Assembly (NCBI GenBank): GCA_963736235.1
Contig: CAVTOR010000009.1
Location: forward strand, 32,190-96,189
Length of the DNA: 64,000 nt
Source: CAVORB01 sp963736235
GTDB taxonomy: Bacteria; Pseudomonadota; Gammaproteobacteria; Chromatiales; Chromatiaceae
Reading direction: 5' to 3'
Positions 9,028 through 16,554 of this stretch are shown here, piece by piece. The notes under the pieces were generated by a model. That model saw only the letters and a list, made by a program, of their open reading frames with translations, had not been told where the DNA came from and did not search any database. How positions within the stretch are numbered: the first letter of the stretch is position 1; every line of letters starts with the position of its first letter. Made by a program: the position numbers and the translations under genes.

Positions 9028-9710
9028 TACGCCGCGACGGTGGTGGCAGCGAATCAACGCGGTCGCAACGGATCAGCCAGCTGCGAGATGCCGGTCAGGG
9101 GGCTTGCCGAATGAGGCTTCCGAGTGTCGGTGAGGACTTCTCGAGCGATGGAGTTGGGACCTGGTCGCAGGCAAGGGACTGGACGGCAAAGCCCGGGAGA
9201 CTGAGCAGGAGGCACGCGTGCGGTTGGTCACGGTGTTTGGCTAGTCACCACCGTTGCAGAGACCAGACAGCATGTGCCGTGGGATCCAGAAAGCGGGTGC
9301 TTTGACGCTTGCACTTACGCTCTACGGCCGAGGACTTCTTCGCATCGGCGACAGGTTGTTTTGACCCACTACGGAAGATTGAAGCGCGACCCTCAAGTCC
9401 GCAATGTGGTGGAAACGGTCGTTGACATCGCCTTGCTCAGCTGGCGCAATCGGCCAGCTCCGGACACTGGCGCTTCGTCAGCCTGGGTCCGCAGCCGCGT
9501 GGACAGCAGACACCCGCCGGGGCCATGAGTTACGTATACTGTCCTCGGAATTCCATGGTGTTTCCCCTTCGCCTTAGCCGGGAGGCGTAAGTCAAAACCC
9601 TCATCTCCGCGGCCGCGTCGTGCGGAATAGCCCGCCATCGTAAACGAGCTCCGGTGGCGGAGCGGCACTGACCCTGCAGGGTATCGTCGTTTAGCGTCGC
9701 CATGGGCTAC
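9028..9710. other. Gene-free stretch between chaN-like gene and radical SAM gene
   Basis: No convincing reading frame lies in these 680 bases. Short frames exist on both strands but lack ribosome-binding sites and recognisable products. This is the left edge of the AT-richer acquired patch. Confidence 0.4.
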
Positions 9711-10697
9711 TCAGTCGGAGTATTGCGGCCCCCATCCCATATACAGTTCCCGTTCCGCGTCGCCATAGCTGGTGATGCATTTCTGGCAAGTGGGGTTGGT
9801 GGTAATCCCGCGTAGGGTTTCCTCGCGGATTTGGACGATGTTGGGGTGGTTGAGCCACAGATCGCGCAGATTGGTGTCGGTGAGTTCGTCCGGTTGGGTG
9901 AACGCGGTGGCGCCGCTGAGATCGTTGCAGCAATAGGATAGGCTGCCATCCTGAAGAATCGCCAGGGTTTTCCAGGGGGAATCGCAAAAGCCCTGTTTCG
10001 AGGTAAACACGTCTTGGGGGCCGCCACCGTGGATCGCGCCGCGGGCGATGTACATTTTGCTGATCGAAATGAAATAGCCATCCTTTTTGCGGTACATCGC
10101 GTGCTCGGGCTTGGCCAGGGATTGAATGGGCAACCCGGCTTCGGCCATGAAGCGATATACATAAGCGGCCACCTCCCGATCGTCAATGGCGTCGGATTCG
10201 ACATAGAAATTGATAAAAATATTTTGCTTGGCGTCGGATTTCGCCCAGGATTGGAGGTAGCTTTGCAATTTCGTGGTGTATTTCGCGAATTTGATGTTGG
10301 AACGGCGCGCGAACTCCTCCGGGGTAGTGGATAAATGAATGCGCATGTCCATGGTGATGTCGAGAAAAGCGTCCTTTAGCGCCGAGCCGTTAGTGGCGAG
10401 ATTAATTACGTGACCCCTTTCGTTCGCCTGTAGCGCGTATTCATGAAAATTCGGGTGTAACGTGGGTTCGCCGTCAATGTGCAACCGCAAGGGATCGCGG
10501 GTGAAATTATCCAGTTGGTTCAGAATGCGGGTAAACAACGACTGGCGCATGTAGTTTTTTTCCCGCGGGGAATTGGGGCTGATGCAATAATCGCAGAAAA
10601 AATTGCATCTGGAGGTGATTTCAATCAGCACCACGGGAGATTCGGCGCAAGCATTCAGAAAGGAACGGTAGGGTTCGCCGCGTTCAATGACTTTCAT
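9711..10697 (-). CDS. Radical SAM/SPASM domain protein
   Basis: This 328-residue protein has the radical SAM [4Fe-4S] motif CNFFCDYC (Cys31, Cys35, Cys38), a HIDGEPTLHP glycine-rich/SAM segment, and a C-terminal SPASM-like region with CDSPW, a CC pair and a CQKC pair that would bind an auxiliary cluster. SPASM proteins mature ribosomal peptides or act as anaerobic sulfatase-maturing enzymes. No precursor peptide or sulfatase is adjacent, so the substrate is unknown. The gene is visibly richer in A+T than the flanks, with runs such as AAAAATATTTT, and sits next to decayed transposases, so it was probably acquired. No partner gene on its strand is intact. Confidence 0.85.
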   Translation of the reverse strand: MKVIERGEPYRSFLNACAESPVVLIEITSRCNFFCDYCISPNSPREKNYMRQSLFTRILNQLDNFTRDPLRLHIDGEPTLHPNFHEYALQANERGHVINLATNGSALKDAFLDITMDMRIHLSTTPEEFARRSNIKFAKYTTKLQSYLQSWAKSDAKQNIFINFYVESDAIDDREVAAYVYRFMAEAGLPIQSLAKPEHAMYRKKDGYFISISKMYIARGAIHGGGPQDVFTSKQGFCDSPWKTLAILQDGSLSYCCNDLSGATAFTQPDELTDTNLRDLWLNHPNIVQIREETLRGITTNPTCQKCITSYGDAERELYMGWGPQYSD

Positions 10698-10714
10698 GCA
10701 ATCGACCTCGGTTT

Positions 10715-11060
10715 CTATACTAAGCGGTTATAGGTGCTCTGTTTTCCATGATCGCGGATGGTCTCGAAGTTTTCGATCAGCAGCGAGCGCAACTGCTAGG
10801 AATACGCATTGAGGTCGGCGAAGAACTTATTGCATTCGGCTTTATAATCGGCAAAGGTCTCGCAATAGCGGCTTCAAAAGACTTGGCGCTTGAGGAAATT
10901 CCAGAACCGCTCCATCAGGTTTAGGTTCGGCGCGTAGGGCGGCAGGAATTGCAAATCGCTACGCGAGTGCTCCAGATAGGCTCGCACGGCCTTGTAGCGG
11001 TCGTGGCGGGCGTTGTCGCAGAACACGGTTATCCAGTGATAGGAGATCCAAATGGCCCTG
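10715..11060 (-). pseudogene. IS630-family transposase remnant (C-terminal DDE part)
   Basis: Translated on the minus strand, this stretch reads as the C-terminal half of an IS630/Tc1-type DDE transposase: a VFCDNARHDRYK segment carrying the second catalytic aspartate, then LPPYAPNLNLMERFW with the final glutamate, then FLKRQVF. Two in-frame stops (one after FLKRQVF and one after LNAYS) break it, and the N-terminal half is missing. It cannot be active. The gene track misses it because the stops keep every fragment short. Confidence 0.8.
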
Positions 11061-11237
11061 CTAGTCCGGGGCGGCCTGAGGTAGGAGGTTAACGAGGGCC
11101 GGAGGGTCGGTCAACGCTCAAGCGAGGTCGGGCTCGGCCCTTCCGGAATCTGCGAGAGCGAGCGTCGGCGGGTCGTGGGCGAGGTTTCGTCAGCCCCGAG
11201 ATAAAGGGGCGGCGGCGTCGATCGCAGAAGACCGCGG

Positions 11238-11440
11238 TTACCAGGAGTTGCGCTGGTCAAACGCGAAGCCAGGGTCCGGTTGGGCGACGAGGTCCCAGTT
11301 CGGCATCGGCTCGGGCTTATCATCCCAGGCGGGTGGTCCGCGGGCAGGAGCGATCGAAGGTCGCGCGGTGGGCTCGCCGATATGGGCGAGGATCCGCTGT
11401 ACCGGGGCGGCCTCGGTGATGAAGGCAACGATGCGCACAG
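11238..11440 (-). pseudogene. IS91-family transposase C-terminal remnant
   Basis: The minus-strand frame reads RIVAFITEAAPVQRIL, LAHIGEP, then IAPARGPP and an ending FAFDQRNSW followed by a stop. This is the tail of IS91/IS801-like rolling-circle transposases, which commonly end in a DQR-x-W form. The catalytic tyrosine/HUH part is absent; upstream the frame degenerates. With the IS630 remnant it marks this patch as a site of repeated insertion. Confidence 0.7.
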
Positions 11441-11675
11441 TGTCCGGTATCGGGTGGATCGCCGCCGTCCCTCGGCGGTAGGCATCGGATAACCCGAAGC
11501 ATGAGCCGTCTACGGCTCCAATCAAGCGAATGTCTGCAATGAGGATGTTGCGGTCGGGGGCGGAGGACGCGGTAAGGTCTCCTCCTGGCCGCTTCGGGAC
11601 TGTCGCCAGTGGACACTTTGCCCGGGACGTAGGTGTTTTGCTCGGGGCCGCCGAGGCGCCACCGAGCAGAATCGG

Positions 11676-11840
11676 TTAACCCTCGTCGATTCCTTCCTCG
11701 GTGGGGTTGTGGATGAATTCGTGCAGGCGGCTGCCGGGAACCACGGAGGACAGGATCTCACCGCCCTGCTGCTCGATCGCGCGCATTTCGCGGTCGTAGA
11801 ACTGCTGGGTACGCTGCATCTGAATCTCGTAGTTGCTCAT
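11676..11840 (-). CDS. Small 54-residue protein divergent from the B12/light regulator
   Basis: The frame encodes 54 residues beginning MSNYEIQMQRTQQFYDRE and ending in an acidic GIDEG. It is polar, with no signal or membrane segment; the first half looks helical. A GAGAGG ribosome-binding site lies about 11 bases upstream. It is divergent from the MerR/B12 regulator and shares its 137-base promoter region, including the operator-like repeats, so it is a likely target of that regulator. No family recognised. Confidence 0.5.
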   Translation of the reverse strand: MSNYEIQMQRTQQFYDREMRAIEQQGGEILSSVVPGSRLHEFIHNPTEEGIDEG

Positions 11841-11925
11841 CTCGTTTCAAGCCTCTCAATGGGTTTGGGAAGATTCGGGATCTTGTCGTTTATCCCTGTC
11901 GTGAAAGATAGGCCCAAAAATTTCG

Positions 11926-11980
11926 TTGTCTAGGACAAAAAAGCATTTACAATTTGTGGTAAATGAATTGCTCGTAAATG
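11926..11980. promoter_or_regulatory. Operator-like repeats in the regulator's divergent promoter
   Basis: Three copies of a 7-base half-site lie at a strict 15-base period: CATTTAC at 11944 (inverted), GTAAATG at 11959 and GTAAATG at 11974; the last overlaps the regulator's ATG. A separate palindrome TTGTC-TAG-GACAA lies at 11926-11938, and its core TGTCTAGGA recurs at 11979. CarH/LitR regulators bind repeated T-A-C-A-rich half-sites in their own promoters, so autoregulation of both divergent genes is likely. The binding itself is inferred. Confidence 0.55.
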
Positions 11981-12859
11981 TCTAGGATACCAGTGCAACA
12001 GACACGCTTCGCGATCAGTGTCGTGGAACGGGATACCGGAATCGGGCGCGACACGCTGCGGGTCTGGGAACGCCGCTACGGCTTTCCGTCTCCGGAACGC
12101 AACAGCAAAGGCGAGCGTGTCTACCGGGCCGACGAGATTCGCCGCTTGCAACTTATCCGGCGCCTGATCGATCAGGGCTTGCGTCCTGGACGCCTGGTTC
12201 CCCTAAGCGAGGAGCAGCTCAACGACCTTGTCCAGGCGCTGCCGGCGACCTCTTCGCCGGTCACGGCGGAAGAGGAGGGCCTCGAGGAGCTGATCAGGCT
12301 GGCCGCCGACGCCGAGCTGACCGCGCTCAGCCACGCCCTAGAGCAACGGCTCGCGAGAGACGGGATGCGGTCATTCGTCCTCGGTACCTTCGCCCCGTTG
12401 GTGCGGACGGTCGGGGAAAGGTGGGCCGGAGGGCGGTTGGAGATCTATCAAGAGCATCTCCTGACGCGGCACCTCGTGGGCTTCATGGATGTCGCCATGA
12501 ACCGGCTGGGCAGACCGCGCGGCAGGCCGTCCGTGGTGCTTGCCACCTTGCCCGGCGAACCCCATTCCCTGGGACTGCTGATGGTCGAGGCGCTGCTCTG
12601 GAGCGCGGGTACCACGACCTTGAATCTGGGTGCTGAAGTACCGATGGATCAGATAGTCGCCGCGGCCGGCACGAACGGCGTCGCGACCGTCGCAGTCTCC
12701 TTCAGCGCAGGTTATCCGCGTGGCGCGGTTCGGACGCACATCAAGGAGCTGGCCGGACGATTGCCCCCCGGGGTGACCGTCTGGGTCGGTGGCGAGGGCG
12801 CCCACCGCCTGCGGCGGATGCCCCGGTCCGTGGTGGAGAAGTCTCTGCATTCCCTGTGA
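11978..12859 (+). CDS. MerR-family regulator with B12-binding light-sensor domain (CarH/LitR type)
   Basis: This 293-residue regulator has an N-terminal MerR winged helix (residues about 11-75, with the RVWERRYGFP helix) and a C-terminal cobalamin-binding region. The four-helix part carries the W-x9-EH motif (Trp149, Glu159, His160) that defines adenosylcobalamin photoreceptors. The Rossmann part carries ExHxxG (Glu194, His196, Gly199), the form of the B12-axial-ligand motif seen in CarH/LitR relatives. In that family, dark tetramers repress and light cleaves the Co-C bond to release DNA. The ATG has no ribosome-binding site, so the message may be leaderless. Operator-like repeats overlap its start. 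Confidence 0.88.
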   Translation: MSRIPVQQTRFAISVVERDTGIGRDTLRVWERRYGFPSPERNSKGERVYRADEIRRLQLIRRLIDQGLRPGRLVPLSEEQLNDLVQALPATSSPVTAEEEGLEELIRLAADAELTALSHALEQRLARDGMRSFVLGTFAPLVRTVGERWAGGRLEIYQEHLLTRHLVGFMDVAMNRLGRPRGRPSVVLATLPGEPHSLGLLMVEALLWSAGTTTLNLGAEVPMDQIVAAAGTNGVATVAVSFSAGYPRGAVRTHIKELAGRLPPGVTVWVGGEGAHRLRRMPRSVVEKSLHSL

Positions 12860-12912
12860 GTCGCCGGCACTGGCCACGCCTGTTCGATTAGCCAATTCAG
12901 GAGGAGCGCCAG

Positions 12913-14184
12913 ATGAGCGATCCGATGCTCGATCTGTACCCGGACGGAGAGACCACCAACGCCGGCGAGAAGCTGGAGAGAACCCATGGCCACGCCATGG
13001 CGTCCATGTCCTTCACCCTGGGCTGGCAGAGCGAGGCGGCCCGCCATACCGATTGCCTGGTGGCCGACAAGCTGAACCTGTGGCGCGATGTCCTGCCGCC
13101 GGCGATCGAATCCGACCTGATGGACAAGCCCAGGGGCCATGTTGCGGCAGGCGACTTCCCCCCCGGCGAACTGCTGCCGGATCATCGGCAGGACCAGTGC
13201 CTGCGTATTCCTTCCCGGGCGTTCAACCGAAACCTGCGCAAGTGCTTCGTCGAACCCCGTGCCGGACGCTTCTACCCCAAGGGCTTCATCGGGGGTGTAA
13301 AGGGGATCTTCCCCGAGGACCTGACCCCCTTCCGGATCGGCGAGGTCGATACTGACAGCCTGACCGCGGATCTGAATCATCCGCTCGCCGGCCGGGCGCT
13401 GAGCCTTGAGGCACGCATCCTCGATGTATGGGCGGGGCGTGAGGAGCACGGAGGTGCCTGTCGGGATATCGCGGAGATGCTCGCGCGAAACGGTCCCGGT
13501 ATGCAGGCCCGCTGGCGCCGTACGGCCTCGGACTTCTGGTCAGAGGTCCCCTTCGCGCGTCTTGACCCTTCCCCCGACGGTGTCTTCTACCAGAAGCCGC
13601 GCATGGTCCACCATCTCGACGCCGCGGCTCTAAACCAGATCGCCGGCCTGTACCGGCGGCTCCTGCCCAAGGGGGCGCGCATCCTAGACCTGATGACCAG
13701 CTGGACGTCCCATCTCGCCTCGGATCTTTCGCCCGCGCACGTGACGGGGCTAGGAATGAACGAGCAGGAGCTCGACGCGAATGGCCTGCTTTCGGAGCGC
13801 GTGGTGCAGGATCTGAACCTGGAGCCGTGCCTGCCGTTCCCGGATCAGACGTTCGACGCCGTGGTCTGCACCGTCTCGGTCGAGTACCTGACCAAGCCGG
13901 TCGATGTCTTCAACGAGGTGCGACGGGTGCTCCGACCTGGCGGCCGCTTCGTGGTGACCTTCTCCAACCGCTGGTTCCCACCGAAGGTGGTGAAGGTCTG
14001 GCAGGATGTCCATGAGTTCGAGCGCGTCGGCCTGGTGCTCGAGTATTTCCTGCTGGCGGGCGGTTTCGCGGGCCTGGAAACCTGGTCGCTGCGCGGTCTT
14101 CCGCGCCCGTCCGGGGACAAGTACGCGGACCGGCTGGCGCACTCGGATCCGGTCTACGCCGTGTGGGGAGACAGGGCCGAATGA
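12913..14184 (+). CDS. FKBP/SlyD-like and SAM-methyltransferase fusion protein
   Basis: A strong GGAGGA ribosome-binding site precedes the ATG. The 423-residue soluble product has an FKBP/SlyD-like segment in its first half (NHPLAG at 155-160 followed by a strand ending ILDV, as at the end of SlyD-type prolyl isomerase domains). A class I SAM methyltransferase domain follows (about 230-420: motif I ILDLMTSWTSHL, DAVVCTVSVEYL, and LRPGG at 340-344). The joining is unusual; the isomerase-like part may be structural only. It is the first of three genes that overlap by 4 bases each. The methyl acceptor is unknown. Confidence 0.75.
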   Translation: MSDPMLDLYPDGETTNAGEKLERTHGHAMASMSFTLGWQSEAARHTDCLVADKLNLWRDVLPPAIESDLMDKPRGHVAAGDFPPGELLPDHRQDQCLRIPSRAFNRNLRKCFVEPRAGRFYPKGFIGGVKGIFPEDLTPFRIGEVDTDSLTADLNHPLAGRALSLEARILDVWAGREEHGGACRDIAEMLARNGPGMQARWRRTASDFWSEVPFARLDPSPDGVFYQKPRMVHHLDAAALNQIAGLYRRLLPKGARILDLMTSWTSHLASDLSPAHVTGLGMNEQELDANGLLSERVVQDLNLEPCLPFPDQTFDAVVCTVSVEYLTKPVDVFNEVRRVLRPGGRFVVTFSNRWFPPKVVKVWQDVHEFERVGLVLEYFLLAGGFAGLETWSLRGLPRPSGDKYADRLAHSDPVYAVWGDRAE

Positions 14185-14375
14185 ACGGCGTGGATCCCTG
14201 GCCCTTCATGCAGGACCTTGCCGGGCGCATCGACGGCATGACCGAGCGCCGGGACATTGAGTGCGCCCTGGACGACCTGGAGTATCTCATGGAGGTGCTG
14301 GACCCGGAGCTGCAGGACCCCGCCTATGCCTTGGTGGACCGTCTGCGCGCCAAGCTGGAACGGGCAGACGGGTGA
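14181..14375 (+). CDS. Small acidic helical protein
   Basis: A 64-residue soluble protein, predicted all-helical and acidic, with no recognised family. The start is set by the ATGA overlap with the methyltransferase gene's stop. Its own stop overlaps the next gene's GTG by 4 bases, so three genes are translationally coupled. A small partner or adaptor for the methyltransferase or for the next protein is possible but not shown. Confidence 0.65.
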   Translation: MNGVDPWPFMQDLAGRIDGMTERRDIECALDDLEYLMEVLDPELQDPAYALVDRLRAKLERADG

Positions 14376-15316
14376 GGGACGCGCCGCGCTGCTACGGGGT
14401 GCTGCGGCTGAATCCCTTCCAGGGGGTGCTGCAAGTGGTCGAGCTCGGGCCGGCCCGTGGGCTCAGCATCGACGGTGAACGGTGGGAGATTCAGGTGCTC
14501 TGCGCCCAGCCCGAGCATACCTGGCGCAGCCCGAACCGGGCCGAGCCGGTGATGCGCTACTTCCGGTTCGGGGGCTGGTCGCGGACCAGCGGGCTGAGGC
14601 GGGTTCCGGTGAGCCCGATCCTGGATCTGGACCTCCTGCTCGCCGCGTCTTCGGCGCTGACGACTGCTCTGCCGCAGTGTACAGAAGGTCTTCCGTTCCC
14701 CCGCGCCGACCAGTATGAGCTCTGGCTGCTGGATGCGGAGGGGCTGCCGTTCGCCCTGGTCGCTTCCACGACCCAGGCTCCCCTGGGCACCCGCGCGCGG
14801 AGCGAGCCCTGGGCAGCCACCGCGCGTTCCGATCAAGGGTTCCGATCCGAGCGCCTGTTGCAGCGAGGGATACCCGTGCGCGATGGACATGATCCCCGGC
14901 ACCACGCATCCCTCTTGGAGCGCTTCGTTCGGGACAGCGCGGGCCACCCCGCGAGAAGCGGCTGGTTTGAGCGGGAGGCCGATGGCGGCGGCGTCCAGCT
15001 ACAGCGGGAATCGGCACGGGAGGGTTGGGAGCCCCGGCGGCTGGCCGCCGATGCCTTCCCGCGCCTTCTGCTGCGGGAGGCGTGGCCCGAGCCGATGCAG
15101 CGGGACATGGTGCAGGACTACCTGGACTGGAACGCTCCCTGTTTGCTGACGCTCTCCGGTCTTGGCGATGATCTGCGTGACCGCCTCGAGCACGCCGCTC
15201 GGGCGCGTGCGATGGAGGTCGAGGCCTTGTATCGCGTGTATCCGCGATTTCTCAACACGGATCTGCTCAAGGCCATCCGGGTCGAGGCGCGGATGCGCCG
15301 AACCGCAAGCGCCTGA
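14372..15316 (+). CDS. Uncharacterised protein, paralogue A
   Basis: Translation most likely starts at the GTG of the GTGA overlap, giving 314 residues; the open frame extends further upstream but only as a shadow. The protein is soluble. It shares several blocks with the minus-strand gene ending at 15835: LNPFQG...VVE against LNPYHG...VVE near the N-terminus, FGGWSRTSGLRR against FGTWSRTAGLKR, and a C-terminal block DAFPRLLLREAW against DAFPELLLRAEW ending in KAIRVEARMRR against KAARVEAALRR. I know no function for this family. Compared with paralogue B it has a roughly 80-residue insertion in the middle. Confidence 0.75.
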   Translation: MRDAPRCYGVLRLNPFQGVLQVVELGPARGLSIDGERWEIQVLCAQPEHTWRSPNRAEPVMRYFRFGGWSRTSGLRRVPVSPILDLDLLLAASSALTTALPQCTEGLPFPRADQYELWLLDAEGLPFALVASTTQAPLGTRARSEPWAATARSDQGFRSERLLQRGIPVRDGHDPRHHASLLERFVRDSAGHPARSGWFEREADGGGVQLQRESAREGWEPRRLAADAFPRLLLREAWPEPMQRDMVQDYLDWNAPCLLTLSGLGDDLRDRLEHAARARAMEVEALYRVYPRFLNTDLLKAIRVEARMRRTASA

Positions 15317-15395
15317 ACCGAGCCGGGGACCTGGCGGCATTCAGACCGTCTGTCGCGGGTATCCTGCCGCGGCGGCCGTCAATCGCCGCTGATGC

Positions 15396-15698
15396 TCAGT
15401 CGTCCCAGTCGCCATGATCGTGCCGGTAGTAGTGCTTATGCTTGCGGGGCTTGTAGTAGCGCCGCTCGTAGTAACGCCGTTCCCGGTAACCGTCCGTGGC
15501 GATGGCCGAGCCGGCTGCGCCGCCGAGCCCGCCTCCGAGAATCGCGCCCGAACGTCCGCCCAGCTCAGAGCCTAGGAACGCGCCCAATGCGCCGCCCAGA
15601 CCGCCGCCTACGGCCGCGCGCGTGCTCAGCTCGCCCGCAAGAATCGGCGTCGTCAGGAAGCTGAGGATCAGCGCCACCGCCTGGATTTGTTTCTTCAC
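15396..15698 (-). CDS. Small exported glycine-zipper protein
   Basis: A 100-residue protein starting at GTG, with a GGAGG ribosome-binding site 7 bases upstream. A signal peptide (residues 1-21) is followed by a long glycine-zipper region (about 30-65, repeated GGxxG and GxxxG), typical of small envelope proteins of the RcnB/glycine-zipper 2TM kind. The tail is tyrosine-, arginine- and histidine-rich (RRYYERRYY, then HKHYYRHDH), which could bind metal. Probably a periplasmic or outer-membrane-associated stress protein; the precise role is unknown. It lies between the two paralogues. Confidence 0.7.
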   Translation of the reverse strand: MKKQIQAVALILSFLTTPILAGELSTRAAVGGGLGGALGAFLGSELGGRSGAILGGGLGGAAGSAIATDGYRERRYYERRYYKPRKHKHYYRHDHGDWDD

Positions 15699-15834
15699 GA
15701 CCACCCCTCCGGTTTGTTGTCCGTGTGGCGGGCAGATTACGCGCGGGGAACTGAACGTTTGCTGAACGGTGGCCCCGCGGTTTCCTGACGAGCACGGGTC
15801 TCGGCCTCGGCGCGGCACGGGGGTTGTCCGAGCC

Positions 15835-16512
15835 TCAGTTGCCGGTGACAAAAACGGGGGTGCGGGTCGGCTTTTCGCGCCCCGCCGTTTTGGCGGAACG
15901 CCTGAGCGCGGCCTCGACTCGCGCCGCCTTGATGGCGGATCGGTCGATGATCCCCGGGTGGTCGGGATAGAGCTCATCAAGCAGCAAGGCGCGCCGGCAG
16001 ACCGCCCCCTCTGGCCATTGCCGGGTCTGCCGGGAAATGCCCTGGAGCGCGAGCAGCCAGGGCGTCTGCCAGACATGGAAGGCGGCCACCAGTGCCGTGT
16101 CCTCGCTCGTCGCCCATTCGGCGCGCAACAGGAGTTCCGGAAAGGCGTCCTGCCTGAGCCGGCGCCCGCGCAGCTCTTGGCGCTCGCACGCGAGCCTTAT
16201 GCCGCTACCGTCGTCCGCCCGCAGGAACCACTGGGCCGTGGCCGGGCTGCCGGCGGCCCGCTGAACCAGGTCCGCCATCCGCTCGGCCGCGCGCTTGAGC
16301 CCAGCCGTGCGCGACCAGGTGCCGAACTTGATGTCCGGCAGGGAGACCTTCCGCTCCGCCCCGTCATCCCACCGTTCAATCTCGGTGACGCCCTGGATGT
16401 AGAGCATCCAGTTGACCCCGTCGCGGCACACGGCATCGACGCCCGTGATCTCGACCACGTTCACGATACCGTGGTAGGGGTTGAGCATGCGTTGACTGAA
16501 ATAGCGCGGCAT
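15835..16512 (-). CDS. Uncharacterised protein, paralogue B
   Basis: The frame is open further upstream, but conserved sequence begins at the ATG at 16512, giving 225 residues. It is homologous to the plus-strand gene at 14372 over its whole length (shared LNPxxGxxxVVE, FGxWSRTxGLxR and DAFPxLLLR blocks, and the same C-terminal KAxRVEAxxRR ending). The inverted repeat of an IS1634-like element begins 43 bases upstream of the start, so its native promoter has probably been displaced. Upstream codons come from the IS. Function unknown. Confidence 0.75.
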   Translation of the reverse strand: MPRYFSQRMLNPYHGIVNVVEITGVDAVCRDGVNWMLYIQGVTEIERWDDGAERKVSLPDIKFGTWSRTAGLKRAAERMADLVQRAAGSPATAQWFLRADDGSGIRLACERQELRGRRLRQDAFPELLLRAEWATSEDTALVAAFHVWQTPWLLALQGISRQTRQWPEGAVCRRALLLDELYPDHPGIIDRSAIKAARVEAALRRSAKTAGREKPTRTPVFVTGN

Positions 16513-16554
16513 CGTGAAATACGACAGCTTGACTCGCCGGGTATGCCAGCACGC

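Noticed and set aside
9393..9668. 91-codon minus-strand frame before the radical SAM gene
   Set aside because: No ribosome-binding site; I first thought of a transposase remnant but found no motif.
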